Positions 1-8,210 of a stretch of DNA of 64,000 bases are shown here, one piece after another. The notes beneath the pieces are model-generated. The model did no database searches. It was not told the origin of the DNA and was given only the letters and a program-made list of their open reading frames with translations. The DNA comes from Haloferax sp. Q22 (GTDB lineage Archaea; Halobacteriota; Halobacteria; Halobacteriales; Haloferacaceae): the NCBI RefSeq assembly GCF_001482285.1, contig NZ_LOEP01000009.1, positions 1 to 64,000 on the forward strand, written 5' to 3'. Position 1 is the stretch's first letter; each line of letters starts with the position of its first letter. A program made the position numbers and the translations under genes.

Positions 1-40
1 TCGGCTCGGCGCGACCCACGAGGTCGGCCTCATAGCTCAG

Positions 41-95
41 TAGATTTGAACCGGGGAGCGTCAGCGACCGGGGTTCAAATCTACCTCCCGCTATT
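41..95. repeat. tRNA-3'-half-like hairpin, copy A
   Basis: A perfect 12-bp inverted repeat pairs 41-52 (TAGATTTGAACC) with 72-83 (GGTTCAAATCTA). The right arm contains GGTTCAAATC, the T-arm consensus of tRNAs, followed by CTCCCGCTA, which resembles an acceptor-stem end. A five-pair T-stem and a complete cloverleaf cannot be built, so this is not a functional tRNA. Positions 73-95 recur exactly at 211-233. Confidence 0.55.
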
Positions 96-168
96 CTCCT
101 GAAAACTACACCCCAAGCAGCGCGGTTTATCGCGTTGCGGCGGCCCGTTTTACGTGGCAATCGCAACA

Positions 169-233
169 GGTAGTTTGAACCAGAGAATCGAGCGAAGCGA
201 GATTCGCGTCGTTCAAATCTACCTCCCGCTATT
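169..233. repeat. tRNA-3'-half-like hairpin, copy B
   Basis: The right side (211-233) is identical over 23 bases to 73-95. The left arm, GGTAGTTTGAAC at 169-180, pairs with 211-223 with one bulged T. The loop contains a nested hairpin (GAATC with GATTC around AGCGAAGCG). The loop differs from copy A while the 3' arm is conserved, so selection or mobility appears to act on the 3' segment and the stem rather than on the loop. Confidence 0.5.
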
Positions 234-402
234 GTTTTGCCGACCGCAACTCCTGAGCGCCGAGTCTCGGCTCGGCGCGACCCACGAGGTCGGCTTCATA
301 ATCAGTCAGTCGAACCGGTGAGCAACACCTCATGTTCCGAGTGAGGTCCGCTCTCCCCGACCATCAAGAGAAGACCGGGTTCGGAACGAGGAGACTGGCA
401 AC

Positions 403-1236
403 TCAGTTGTCGGCCAACTTACCGTGTTTCTCGGAGACGACCGACCCAACTGCCGACCGCAACGCCTTCCAATCGACTCGACCGGAGTCGAGTCGGGCGT
501 ACTCCTCTCGGACGACCATCTCGAACACGCGTGCGTGAATCTCGGCGGTTGTGGGTGTCTTTTGGGACGTTTCGACGGCTTTGATAGCGCGACCGACTCG
601 CGCGTCGGTGACGAACTCGTCGGCGAGTTCCGCTGGCTCGCCTCGTATCGGCTCGTGGTCGTCCATCTCGTCGAGGACGGGGCCTTCGATGAGCGCGCAT
701 CCGCCACGCCGGTTCTCGATGACGACACCTGCGGCGGGTCCGGCGTACCACGCGGATTCGGGGATGTCGAGTCGCTCCGGGTGGAAATCTCGGACGTGTA
801 GTTCCTTCTGGAAGGTGTTCACCGGTGTCAGACCCAGCCGTTCGAACACCTGCTCGGCTTTGTCGATGGGGAACAGCCGCTCTTTGGTCCCGTTCCAGAT
901 GGCCCAGCCGAGAACTGCCGGGAGTCGCTCCCAGTCGTAGTCGATACCGACATTGCACGGTGCCACACCGAAGAAGACGTACGCTCCCGGCTCGTCAACC
1001 GCGTCGTGGAACGCGTCGCGGTCGAACTGCTCTCGAACGTGCCGAACGGCGTATTCGTACGGCGGAGGCACGTCATCGAAGACTCGGTCTCGGTCGCCGA
1101 ACAGTAGACGCCCCGACGGTTTCATCTGAAACCGTAACCGAGGACCAGCGACGTACTCACGGAGCCACAGGTGACCGCTCGACAGCAACTCATCTGGGGC
1201 ATCTTCGAGATGAGGCGTCGATGGATACGGTTGCAT
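403..1236 (-). CDS. RNA/DNA-ligase-like protein, catalytic residues apparently lost
   Basis: A 277-residue protein. By eye the middle aligns with the nucleotidyltransferase fold of RNA ligases: a motif I region (REYVAGPRLRF, residues 26-36), FGDRDRVF (46-53), a motif III region (VFFGV...GIDYDWERLP, 87-106) and a motif IV region (AGVVIENR, 169-176). The residues expected to do catalysis are replaced: the motif I lysine by Tyr28, the motif III and IV glutamates by Val and Ala, and no motif V lysine pair is seen. It may bind nucleic acid or nucleotide, or be a family-specific non-adenylating form. It stands alone and ends next to the repeats on its left. The family assignment is my recognition from motifs, not a search result. 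Confidence 0.55.
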   Translation of the reverse strand: MQPYPSTPHLEDAPDELLSSGHLWLREYVAGPRLRFQMKPSGRLLFGDRDRVFDDVPPPYEYAVRHVREQFDRDAFHDAVDEPGAYVFFGVAPCNVGIDYDWERLPAVLGWAIWNGTKERLFPIDKAEQVFERLGLTPVNTFQKELHVRDFHPERLDIPESAWYAGPAAGVVIENRRGGCALIEGPVLDEMDDHEPIRGEPAELADEFVTDARVGRAIKAVETSQKTPTTAEIHARVFEMVVREEYARLDSGRVDWKALRSAVGSVVSEKHGKLADN

Positions 1237-1414
1237 GAGTGATTCGTTCCACTACGAGACGGATAGTCTTGGGTGTGCGCGCTGGCACACCTTGCACACC
1301 GTGTGCCGCGTTCCGAGCACCCACGGGGAGCGCCTTCGCCGTCGAGCTCTCCCGAGCCGACTGACTCGCCAGTACACCTGAAGGGATTATCCCGCTCGAC
1401 GACTGAGAACGGGT

Positions 1415-1504
1415 ATGCAGTTGTTGGACGAACCGACGAGGGCGTCCGAGAGCGAGGCTGTGACGGCTCGGAACGGAGGCCGAACGGAGGTCCCGGTGGC
1501 GTGA
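1415..1504 (+). other. Possible 29-codon upstream ORF overlapping the next start
   Basis: A short ATG-initiated frame ends with a TGA whose first two bases lie within the GTG start codon at 1501 (GTGA overlap). Its sequence resembles no protein I know. It could be a translationally coupled leader peptide or chance. I list it because such overlaps are the usual form of coupling in this genome, as seen in the hut and liv operons here. Confidence 0.2.
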
Positions 1505-2154
1505 CCGAGAAGTCACTCCCTTCCGAATACCTCTCGCCGCTCGCCACGCTCGTCGACGAGGTGCTTGCAGGGGTCGGTTACGAGATGGCCGCCGCCACCG
1601 ACGCCATCGACGACGCCGTGCCCGGTTACGGCGGCCTGTTCGACCCCACGACGACCCCGGGCGAGTTGCGGCGCGCGCTCGATGAACTGCTGGCGTCGGA
1701 GCTCGCTCAACCACCCGTTTCTGAGCCGACCGACGACTCGTTCATCCTGTACGTCGACGGCAGTTCGCGCGGCAACCCCGGCCCGGCGGGTGCGGGCGCG
1801 GTCATCATGGACTCGGGAGATACCCAGCTCGCCCGACTCGGCCGTCCCGTCGGCTCCCGGACGGGGAACAACACTGCCGAGTACGTCGCGCTCCAACTCG
1901 GGCTTTCCGAACTGCTGGCGCGCTACGAGCCGCACCACCTCGAAGTGCGAATCGACTCGATGACCGTCATCCGAGACGTATGGGGCGGTGACGACCCGAC
2001 GGAGCCGGGAGTCGACGCGTACAGCGAGGCCATCGCCGCGGCACTAGCGAACGTTCCGAACCACCGCTACACGCACCTGGCCGACAGCGACCCGAACCCC
2101 GCCGACGCGCTGGCGACGGTTGGTGCCGACATCGCGGCGTTGGGGCCCGGGTAG
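1501..2154 (+). CDS. rnhA: Type 1 ribonuclease H family protein
   Basis: A 217-residue protein with an N-terminal alpha-helical extension (about 1-75) and a C-terminal RNase HI domain (about 80-215). The domain shows FILYVDGSSRGNPGPAG (first catalytic Asp), NNTAEYVAL (catalytic Glu), RIDSMTVI (second Asp) and DPNPADALA (last Asp), so it should be active on RNA in RNA-DNA hybrids. The frame is open upstream to 1273, but that part is proline/serine-rich and unlike the rest; I chose the GTG at 1501 because the acidic, haloarchaeal-looking sequence (VTEKSLPSEYLSPL) begins there. A role in replication and repair follows from the family. Confidence 0.8.
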   Translation: MTEKSLPSEYLSPLATLVDEVLAGVGYEMAAATDAIDDAVPGYGGLFDPTTTPGELRRALDELLASELAQPPVSEPTDDSFILYVDGSSRGNPGPAGAGAVIMDSGDTQLARLGRPVGSRTGNNTAEYVALQLGLSELLARYEPHHLEVRIDSMTVIRDVWGGDDPTEPGVDAYSEAIAAALANVPNHRYTHLADSDPNPADALATVGADIAALGPG

Positions 2155-2249
2155 CGACGACACAACCAGTTGTCCTTGAGCGGTCGTTGACCGCCAGAGT
2201 TCCTTTCAAAAAAGAACGATTTTGACAGTCCGGACAGAGGTGGCTAGTC

Positions 2250-3239
2250 GTGCCCTCCGAAACAACCACGCGGCGACGACTCTTAGCGACCGGCGGCGCG
2301 TTGCTGACGGCGACGTTTAGCGGCTGTTCGCAACTCAGACCAGAGTCAGAGACCGACGCTCGACAACTCGTCCTGTCGCTGTCCCCGCTCGACGGGCCGC
2401 TCCGCGAGCGATACGTCGTCGACCTGACCGAGACGCGGCCGCCGTGGGACGAAACGGCATTCAACATCACCCTCGACGGCGAGGAATACACGACCCAACA
2501 TCACACGCCGTTCCTCGCTCGAGGGGACGACACCCCGACCTACGCGCGACGAAACGGGACGTACTACCACCTCGATTCACTCGTCGTCGGCGAGGAGACC
2601 GTCACCCACCCAGTGCTCCGGCTGTTTGAAGTCGGCCGCCCCGACGAACTCGAAACCGTCCCAGACCACGTCACACACTCGTCGCTCCCCGAGGCCGACC
2701 AACGAGCGGTGCGAATCGCGTATTTTGCCGCACGGGCGCGAGGTAACGCTGGTGGTGTTCCGCGCGGGCTCGTCCAGCGCGACGGCTACGTGTACCGAGA
2801 CGACGATGCAGCGGGGGCAAGTGATCTCCTCGAAGAAGCCGGTCCGTCCCACGTCGAGTATCGAGACGCAGTCTACGAAGTCGAAGTCACACGAGAGACG
2901 TTTCACGAAGCGGTCTACCGAGCCGACGTCGACCCGGTCGCCGACTCGGCGTCCGAAGTCGAGACGGTTCTTCGAGCGTCACTACTCGACGCGCGAGTGA
3001 CGCGGGCGGACCTCTCGCAAGCGGAGCGTGAAATTCTCCGGGAAGCGACGGTGGAGTCCTACCGCGAGTCGTACCCGTACTCCACCGCGTTCGCATCGCT
3101 ACTGAAGCGACTCGGCCACTGGTCGTATCTCGATGGCAACGTCGAGAAAGACGCGGGCGTCGAGACGGGGTCGGAGCGTCGGTTCCTCCTGTACGACGAG
3201 CGCTACTTCACGTACGGGCTCAGATTCACGTCCGAGTGA
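2250..3239 (+). CDS. Tat-exported lipoprotein of unknown function
   Basis: A 329-residue protein with a twin-arginine signal (TTRRRLLATGG) followed by a lipobox ending in Cys26 (TATFSGC), so it is predicted to be lipid-anchored outside the membrane. The mature part is acidic with no enzyme motif I recognise. The start is GTG at 2250; the signal peptide fixes it within a few residues. It has its own spacing of 95 bp from the preceding gene. Function unknown. Confidence 0.65.
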   Translation: MPSETTTRRRLLATGGALLTATFSGCSQLRPESETDARQLVLSLSPLDGPLRERYVVDLTETRPPWDETAFNITLDGEEYTTQHHTPFLARGDDTPTYARRNGTYYHLDSLVVGEETVTHPVLRLFEVGRPDELETVPDHVTHSSLPEADQRAVRIAYFAARARGNAGGVPRGLVQRDGYVYRDDDAAGASDLLEEAGPSHVEYRDAVYEVEVTRETFHEAVYRADVDPVADSASEVETVLRASLLDARVTRADLSQAEREILREATVESYRESYPYSTAFASLLKRLGHWSYLDGNVEKDAGVETGSERRFLLYDERYFTYGLRFTSE

Positions 3240-3430
3240 CGCGTCCGTGCCGGTTGGTTCGGACCGAACTAACTTGGCCGCAGGAACGCTCGTAACCGAG
3301 ACCGCCGGACTCAATGTTCACGGCCAACAGTTTGATGTTCACTCAAACGCGACTTCGCGCGACTCTCCTGCCGATATCAGGGCTAGGACAGGCATAACCG
3401 TCGTGAACCCTTTTTACTAGAGAGTTACCT

Positions 3431-4639
3431 ATGGATATCTCTGAGATACTCTCGACGAAGTTCACCGAGTTCGACATCGGAACCCCCCTCTCGAAAGTCG
3501 CCGGAGCGTTCGAGAATCAGGAACTCGACGCCGTCATCGTAACGGACGGAGACGAATATCGCGGCATCGTGAGTCGCCGACAGCTGGCGTCCTCGTCCAA
3601 CCAGCCGTCTGCGAAGGTCGGATCGCAGGTTCAGCACGTCCCGACTGTCGACCGAACCGAGGATGTCCGCGAGGTCGCGCGACTCATGATCGGAAGCGAC
3701 GCCAAAACACTCCCCGTACTTCGCGACGACCGTGTCGTCGGTGTGGTGACTGGTGATGCCATCCTCGAAGCCGTGCGTCCGTTTCTCGACGCGGCGGTCG
3801 TCGACGACGCGTACACGGCGGAACTGATTAGCGCGACCCCCGAAACCACGATCGGGAAAGCGCTCAATCTGCTTCGAGAAGCCGGGATCGCTCATCTCCC
3901 AGTCGTCGATGGGGACGACCTCGCGGGCATGCTGAGCCTGTACGACGTCATCGAGTTCACGACGTGGGGCGGCAGCAAGAGCCAGGGCGGGTCGTCGGGT
4001 GGTACTGGTGGCCGCGGCGGTGGCAGACAGAACCGTGGCGGGTTCGGGGCGCGGGAGGGCGATTCCGACCGAATGCTCGACCTCCCGGTACGGAACCTGA
4101 TGTCCGACGCAGTCTTCACCGTCAAGCGGAGCGCTCCGCTCGACGAGGTCGTCGAGACGATGTTCGACCAGGAGATCTCCTCGCTCGTCGTCACGGCCGA
4201 CGAGACCGGCGACCCGGTCGGAATCATCACGAAAACGGACGTCATCGACGCACTCACCTGGGAACGTGACGACCGCAACGCCGTGCAGGTGTTCGGCCTC
4301 GAGTTACTGGAGGGGATGGACTACGACGATGTCTCCGCCCTAATCGAGGATATGACCTCGAAGTACGGCGACATGAGCGTTATCAAGGCCAGTATCGAAC
4401 TCAAGGAACACAAAGAACAATCCAGGGGCGTACCGCTGGTACTGGCACGAATTCGACTGGTCACCGATCGCGGCTACTTCACGGCTGACGGAGAGGGGTA
4501 CGGTGCTTCCCACGCTCTCCGTCTGGCTGCGAACGCCGTCGAACGCCAGCTCCTCAAGGGGAAAACCTACGGCCAGTCGAAGAAGCGTCCCGATATCGAC
4601 GATCAGGCACAGCTCTACGGCTGGTGGCTCGGCAGGTAA
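3431..4639 (+). CDS. Four-CBS-domain protein with ribosome-hibernation-factor-like C-terminus
   Basis: A 402-residue protein. Four CBS modules lie at about 10-60, 65-120, 128-180 and 217-280, the last two separated by a glycine-rich linker (180-212) with repeated GG and RGGG. The C-terminal part (285-376, e.g. KEHKEQSRGVPLVLARIRL and ALRLAANAVERQLLK) resembles the beta-alpha fold of hibernation-promoting factors (RaiA/HPF). CBS domains bind adenine nucleotides, so an energy-sensing ribosome-silencing role is my inference. The T-rich CTTTTTAC about 15-20 bases before ATG suggests a leaderless transcript. Alternative: a CBS-regulated factor for another RNA complex. Confidence 0.7.
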   Translation: MDISEILSTKFTEFDIGTPLSKVAGAFENQELDAVIVTDGDEYRGIVSRRQLASSSNQPSAKVGSQVQHVPTVDRTEDVREVARLMIGSDAKTLPVLRDDRVVGVVTGDAILEAVRPFLDAAVVDDAYTAELISATPETTIGKALNLLREAGIAHLPVVDGDDLAGMLSLYDVIEFTTWGGSKSQGGSSGGTGGRGGGRQNRGGFGAREGDSDRMLDLPVRNLMSDAVFTVKRSAPLDEVVETMFDQEISSLVVTADETGDPVGIITKTDVIDALTWERDDRNAVQVFGLELLEGMDYDDVSALIEDMTSKYGDMSVIKASIELKEHKEQSRGVPLVLARIRLVTDRGYFTADGEGYGASHALRLAANAVERQLLKGKTYGQSKKRPDIDDQAQLYGWWLGR

Positions 4640-4736
4640 TCGCTAGTATCTACGAACGGGCAACCGTTGCTGGCTGGAACTCCTTTATCCGTCAAAGTAA
4701 GACCGGGCCGTCATCTGAAAGTGGCTCCGTCCGGGC

Positions 4737-5165
4737 TTACTCGCGGGTCTGACGGATGAACTCGTCGAGTGCTTCTTCGATGAGCGTCGCAACCCGCTCG
4801 CTGTATCTCCAGAGTGCAGCGTTGAGCCGCTCTTCGGCCTCGTCCTCGAGATCGTCGGCCCCACGGAGGACGGAGTCTTTGGTTATCTGTGGGTGGTACA
4901 CACAGACGACTCCGAGTGAGGTATCCGAACTCGAAGTTCCAGCGGTGTGGATTCCGTATTGGTCAGTTCCCCAGACACCATCCCCGCCTTCTCGCTCCAG
5001 TTCGGAGTCGAGCGCGTCGAGCAGTTGTACCTCTTCGGACGAGAGGATGGGGTCGTCACCTTCGAACAGTTCAGTGTACGCCTCCATTCGGGCGTTTCTC
5101 GTCCACTGGTCCAACTGGGACCGCGCGCGGAGGACGAGCTGACGCTCGTCTGGGAATTCTGCCAT
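4737..5165 (-). CDS. Conserved haloarchaeal hypothetical protein
   Basis: A 142-residue acidic soluble protein (starts MAEFPDERQLVLRARSQL, ends EFIRQTRE). It is rich in charged helices at both ends and has no signal peptide or membrane segment. I recognise it only as the kind of small conserved haloarchaeal protein that carries a DUF label; no function can be given. It is convergent with the CBS gene to its left. Confidence 0.65.
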   Translation of the reverse strand: MAEFPDERQLVLRARSQLDQWTRNARMEAYTELFEGDDPILSSEEVQLLDALDSELEREGGDGVWGTDQYGIHTAGTSSSDTSLGVVCVYHPQITKDSVLRGADDLEDEAEERLNAALWRYSERVATLIEEALDEFIRQTRE

Positions 5166-5425
5166 AGTTCTAGATGGACGGCCAGGTCAATCAACGTTCG
5201 TACGGTGGATCAGAGCGCCAGGGATGATGATGAGCCTGCGTTAGGTACATCCAACCGTGCGATTGCCACGACAGACCTGTGCTAGAAGATTCGTGACGCG
5301 GGCGCTTGGACAGGATATGACGGGAGCGACACACTCTCAGCCGTGGTGCAGAAGGCGACTGTTCACTACCTTCTCCAGCGAAGGGAGCCCTCCACGTTAT
5401 GCACCTGGCCGATCTACACTGATTC

Positions 5426-5608
5426 ATGGCAACAATTGTCTATCGAGGTGTTGATGATACTATCACGGAGGATGTCGACGACGAGCAACTGAACTACCGA
5501 GAGGACCACTGGCAGATTCATCACGGCGACGATGAGTTCACGTACATCCCGAGAGAGCGCGTCTATACGGTGCAGATGAACGACCCGCACGTCATAACAG
5601 ACGAGTAG
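5426..5608 (+). CDS. Small acidic hypothetical protein (60 aa)
   Basis: A 60-residue protein rich in Asp and Glu with a beta-strand-like pattern (TIVYRGV, EFTYIPRERVYTVQM). The acid-rich composition and codon use match the surrounding genes, which supports it being real. No family recognised. It stands alone, with about 220-260 bp of unassigned sequence on each side. Confidence 0.5.
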   Translation: MATIVYRGVDDTITEDVDDEQLNYREDHWQIHHGDDEFTYIPRERVYTVQMNDPHVITDE

Positions 5609-5769
5609 ACACTCTGGAAGAGAACGCTCTGGACCTCGATACTCACGCTCTCTCGTCCGTTCGTTGAGGTGAGAGACGTACGGCCCTGATGAACTCCCGG
5701 TGGTTCGACACCTTCGGGCTGACACAACCAATCGAGGAGTGTTCGAAGTTCCCCGGCACCGATTGTCCG

Positions 5770-5820
5770 TTATTTAAGACCCAAGTCATAAACGGCCACA
5801 GACAATCCACCTTAGGGAGG
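5770..5820 (+). promoter_or_regulatory. TATA box and strong Shine-Dalgarno for the small membrane protein
   Basis: TTATTTAAG at 5770-5778 is a good archaeal TATA element. GGAGG at 5816-5820 lies 10 bases before the ATG at 5831. Predicted transcription would start near 5800, giving a leader of about 30 bases with a Shine-Dalgarno site, which contrasts with the mostly leaderless starts in this window. Confidence 0.55.
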
Positions 5821-5830
5821 TTACCAACTG

Positions 5831-6064
5831 ATGGGATTGCTTGATTCGTTCGGTTCGTTAGTCAGTAGTATCATCGCGTCGATCGTCTTACTGGTATTCG
5901 CAATTGCCAGCTTCTTTGTGACCGTGTTCATCGTGCAGGCCGGAGCAGGACTGGCTGGGTACACACCAAGCGGCGATTTCGTTGTCCTCTCGGCTGCAGT
6001 TCTGGCTACTGGCGCAATCGTTGCCGGTGCCACTCCCATGACCAGTCTGGGTGGTACCGAATAG
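5831..6064 (+). CDS. Small membrane protein with two helices (77 aa)
   Basis: A 77-residue protein with two hydrophobic stretches (about 9-38, SSIIASIVLLVFAIASFFVT onward, and 50-67, VVLSAAVLATGAIVAGA) and a short hydrophilic tail. The start is fixed by a GGAGG site. No family recognised. It lies 195 bp before the MscS-type channel gene on the same strand, but co-transcription is not shown. Confidence 0.6.
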   Translation: MGLLDSFGSLVSSIIASIVLLVFAIASFFVTVFIVQAGAGLAGYTPSGDFVVLSAAVLATGAIVAGATPMTSLGGTE

Positions 6065-6258
6065 CGCCGCCTCAGTACTGCTCGGTAGGCCACCTGTCTT
6101 CATCGAGTAGCAGGTCCTACAATGCGTGAACCCGGTGGAACCTGTACGTCGAGGGAACCAACGGAGCGATATCTTCAACAGTCACCTGCAGAACGCGACA
6201 TCACCTGTTCTTTATCGGAGTAGCCCGTCTCTGGACGACTCATGCGAGGACTCTCGTA

Positions 6259-7365
6259 TTGATTCTGCCTTTTCAAACCCCGCTCCAGTTCAGTCCTTTG
6301 TTCGACGAGACCCTGACGATCATCGCCGGAGCAGTCGTCATCGGAGGAGTGGTCTGGTATCTCGGAACGTATCTTCAGTCCTACGTTCGGCCCGAGATCG
6401 CCGAAATCGTGCGAGCGGGACTGCTTCTCGTGCTGGCGACCGTCGTCTCCTCCGTCCTGTTGAACAGGTGGAACGCAACGACTGACGCGCTAGAAATCGC
6501 GGGTTTCGTCCAGGTCGGTGTCGATACTGGTGTCCGCGTACTCCTCTCGGTCGTCCTCTTCGTCGCCGCGTATACTGGCACGCGGCTTCTCAAAGGATTG
6601 CTTCTGGACGGCGCCCGTTCCAGAACCCGAGTGACATCGGCCCACCAGCGTCGTGTCATCTTCTACGTCGGTCAGATCGTCCTCTATATCCTCGCGGTGT
6701 TTGGAACGTTCTCACTCTGGGGATTTCGACTGAGCAATCTCCTGTTGGGTGCTGGCGTCCTCGGGATTATTCTCGGCTTGGCGTTCCAAAGCACGCTCGC
6801 GTCGATTCTCGCGGGGTTCGTCCTGATGCTCTCACGGCCGTTCGACGTCGGCCACTGGGTCAGAATCGGGGAGCACGAAGGCTTCATCACCGAAATCACC
6901 GTTAATCACGTCCGGCTCCGTAATCTCGACGGAGAGCACGTCATCCTCCCGAACGAGGCCGTCGGAAATCGAACGATCATCAACCGAAGTGTGGAGGGAA
7001 AACTACGACAGCGTGTCGAAATCGGAATCGATTACGACGTGGACCCCGAGCGTGCGGGGGCGATCGCGCTCGAGGCACTTACAGACCTCGACGAGATTAT
7101 GACTCAACCTGCCCCTCAGGTCTTTCCGGTCCGATTCGATGATTCAGCAGTCGTACTCGAACTCCGGTTCTGGATAGAAAACCCAACACCACAGCGAAAG
7201 TGGCTGTCGGTCCAGGCCGTCATCCACAGCGTCAAATCTGCGTTCAACCGAGAAGGAATCAAGATTCCCTTCCCGCAGCGGGAGCTCACCAAGCGGGGAG
7301 AAGGGGACTCAGTTCGAATCCGGGGTACTGAGCCAACTGATACTAGGAGAGGTCAGTCGAAATGA
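6259..7365 (+). CDS. MscS-family mechanosensitive ion channel
   Basis: A 368-residue protein with about five membrane segments in the first 200 residues. A pore-lining helix and beta-domain signature follows (GLAFQSTLASILAGFVLML, then RPFDVGHWVRIGEHEGFI and LPNEAVGNRTI), typical of MscS. The channel opens under membrane tension to release solutes during hypo-osmotic shock, relevant for a halophile. The start is TTG at 6259; the ATG at 6242 is out of frame and closes quickly. The C-terminal tail is polar. Confident in family, not in gating details. Confidence 0.85.
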   Translation: MILPFQTPLQFSPLFDETLTIIAGAVVIGGVVWYLGTYLQSYVRPEIAEIVRAGLLLVLATVVSSVLLNRWNATTDALEIAGFVQVGVDTGVRVLLSVVLFVAAYTGTRLLKGLLLDGARSRTRVTSAHQRRVIFYVGQIVLYILAVFGTFSLWGFRLSNLLLGAGVLGIILGLAFQSTLASILAGFVLMLSRPFDVGHWVRIGEHEGFITEITVNHVRLRNLDGEHVILPNEAVGNRTIINRSVEGKLRQRVEIGIDYDVDPERAGAIALEALTDLDEIMTQPAPQVFPVRFDDSAVVLELRFWIENPTPQRKWLSVQAVIHSVKSAFNREGIKIPFPQRELTKRGEGDSVRIRGTEPTDTRRGQSK

Positions 7366-7503
7366 GCCCAAACAGGGTCGAACGCACCTAGTGAGCACCT
7401 AGTGGAACCAGCGGACAAGAAGGGATGTGCTCATCCGAGCGGCGACACACGCGACACGCCGAGTCACAGACGGAAACCGGACGGTTCCCGGGAGTCCGCC
7501 GCC

Positions 7504-7740
7504 TCACTCCGAGAAGTCGTCGTGCTGTTCGTAGATAATGGTCAACCGCCCCGACGCAGGCCGCTTCGCTGCGTCTCGAAGCGTCCGGAACTCTTCCAAG
7601 AGTTCATCGGCGTCGTCCGCCTTCTCCCGAACGCTCCGGGATTCTTCTCGTATCGTATCGTACACCTGCTCCAGCATGCGCCGAGCGGCGTACGAATCGG
7701 CCTTTGAGTCAATTTCGAAGGACGCCTCGTGGCGGGACAT
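7504..7740 (-). CDS. Small conserved haloarchaeal protein (78 aa)
   Basis: A 78-residue protein (MSRHEASFEIDSKADSYAAR...) with two long amphipathic charged helices and a C-terminal strand (GRLTIIYEQHDD). I chose the ATG at 7740 over a start 13 codons upstream because the upstream residues look like promoter DNA. No known motif. The helical part could form a coiled coil or dimer; function unknown. Confidence 0.55.
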   Translation of the reverse strand: MSRHEASFEIDSKADSYAARRMLEQVYDTIREESRSVREKADDADELLEEFRTLRDAAKRPASGRLTIIYEQHDDFSE

Positions 7741-8210
7741 ACTCGTAGTTAGTGCGCCACTGGGATAACTTACCTTCATGACATACGGGAGGGTACCGTC
7801 CGTTTACTGCGGAGTGTGAACATTCGTCGATGATTACAGCGGACAACACGCCGCCGCCGAAGAAGGAGCGGGTGGTGAGGTGGTCTTCGGTGAGTGGTAG
7901 TGCGAGCAGAACGGCCATTAGAGCAAGTCTGTAGTGTGTTCCACGGATCGAATCGGTCGAATTCGCGTAGTAGAGCTGTCCTATTCCAACAGCAGTCTAA
8001 CTCCTCGAGAGACGATTTTTGTATAGCGTTATACAGTTTATTGCAAAGGCTCGCAAATTAACCGAGCGTTTGCTAAAACTCATTGTCTGGCACCGACAAC
8101 GACACAACAAAAATAGACAGTTATCAAATACATCTCGCCTTTCACTCGAAATCGGGGCTCACAGAATTATCGAGGGGCCGGTGTTCAGTCTTCTCTCGAC
8201 GGTTGACCGG
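7741..8210. other. Intergenic region, AT-rich in its right half
   Basis: No convincing gene. From about 8005 to 8170 the sequence is much richer in A+T than its surroundings. It holds a short inverted repeat, TGTATA-gcgt-TATACA, at 8020-8035. Two genes flank it: one reading left from 7740, and one whose stop is at 8211. The inverted repeat therefore sits in a terminator or unassigned region rather than an obvious promoter. Confidence 0.4.

Larger units (their letters stand above)
1..300. repeat. Direct repeat bracketing two tRNA-end-like hairpins
   Basis: Positions 1-34 and 267-300 match at 33 of 34 bases (the first 28 are identical, starting TCGGCTCGGCGCGACC). Similarity fades after that: both copies run on into a stretch containing GAACCGG. 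The 230 bp between them hold two hairpin elements described separately. The arrangement looks like a tandem duplication or successive insertions at one site. No protein-coding gene is apparent in 1-402. I infer a remnant of an integration site or a dispersed haloarchaeal repeat; the sequence left of the window would decide. Confidence 0.6.

Noticed and set aside
41-233. Functional tRNA genes
   Set aside because: Only T-arm and acceptor-like 3' pieces are present; no anticodon or D arm and no cloverleaf can be formed.
8020-8035. TGTATA/TATACA inverted repeat as a promoter operator
   Set aside because: It lies between a gene starting leftward at 7740 and a gene ending at 8211, so neither gene would be controlled from there in the usual way; kept only as a note.
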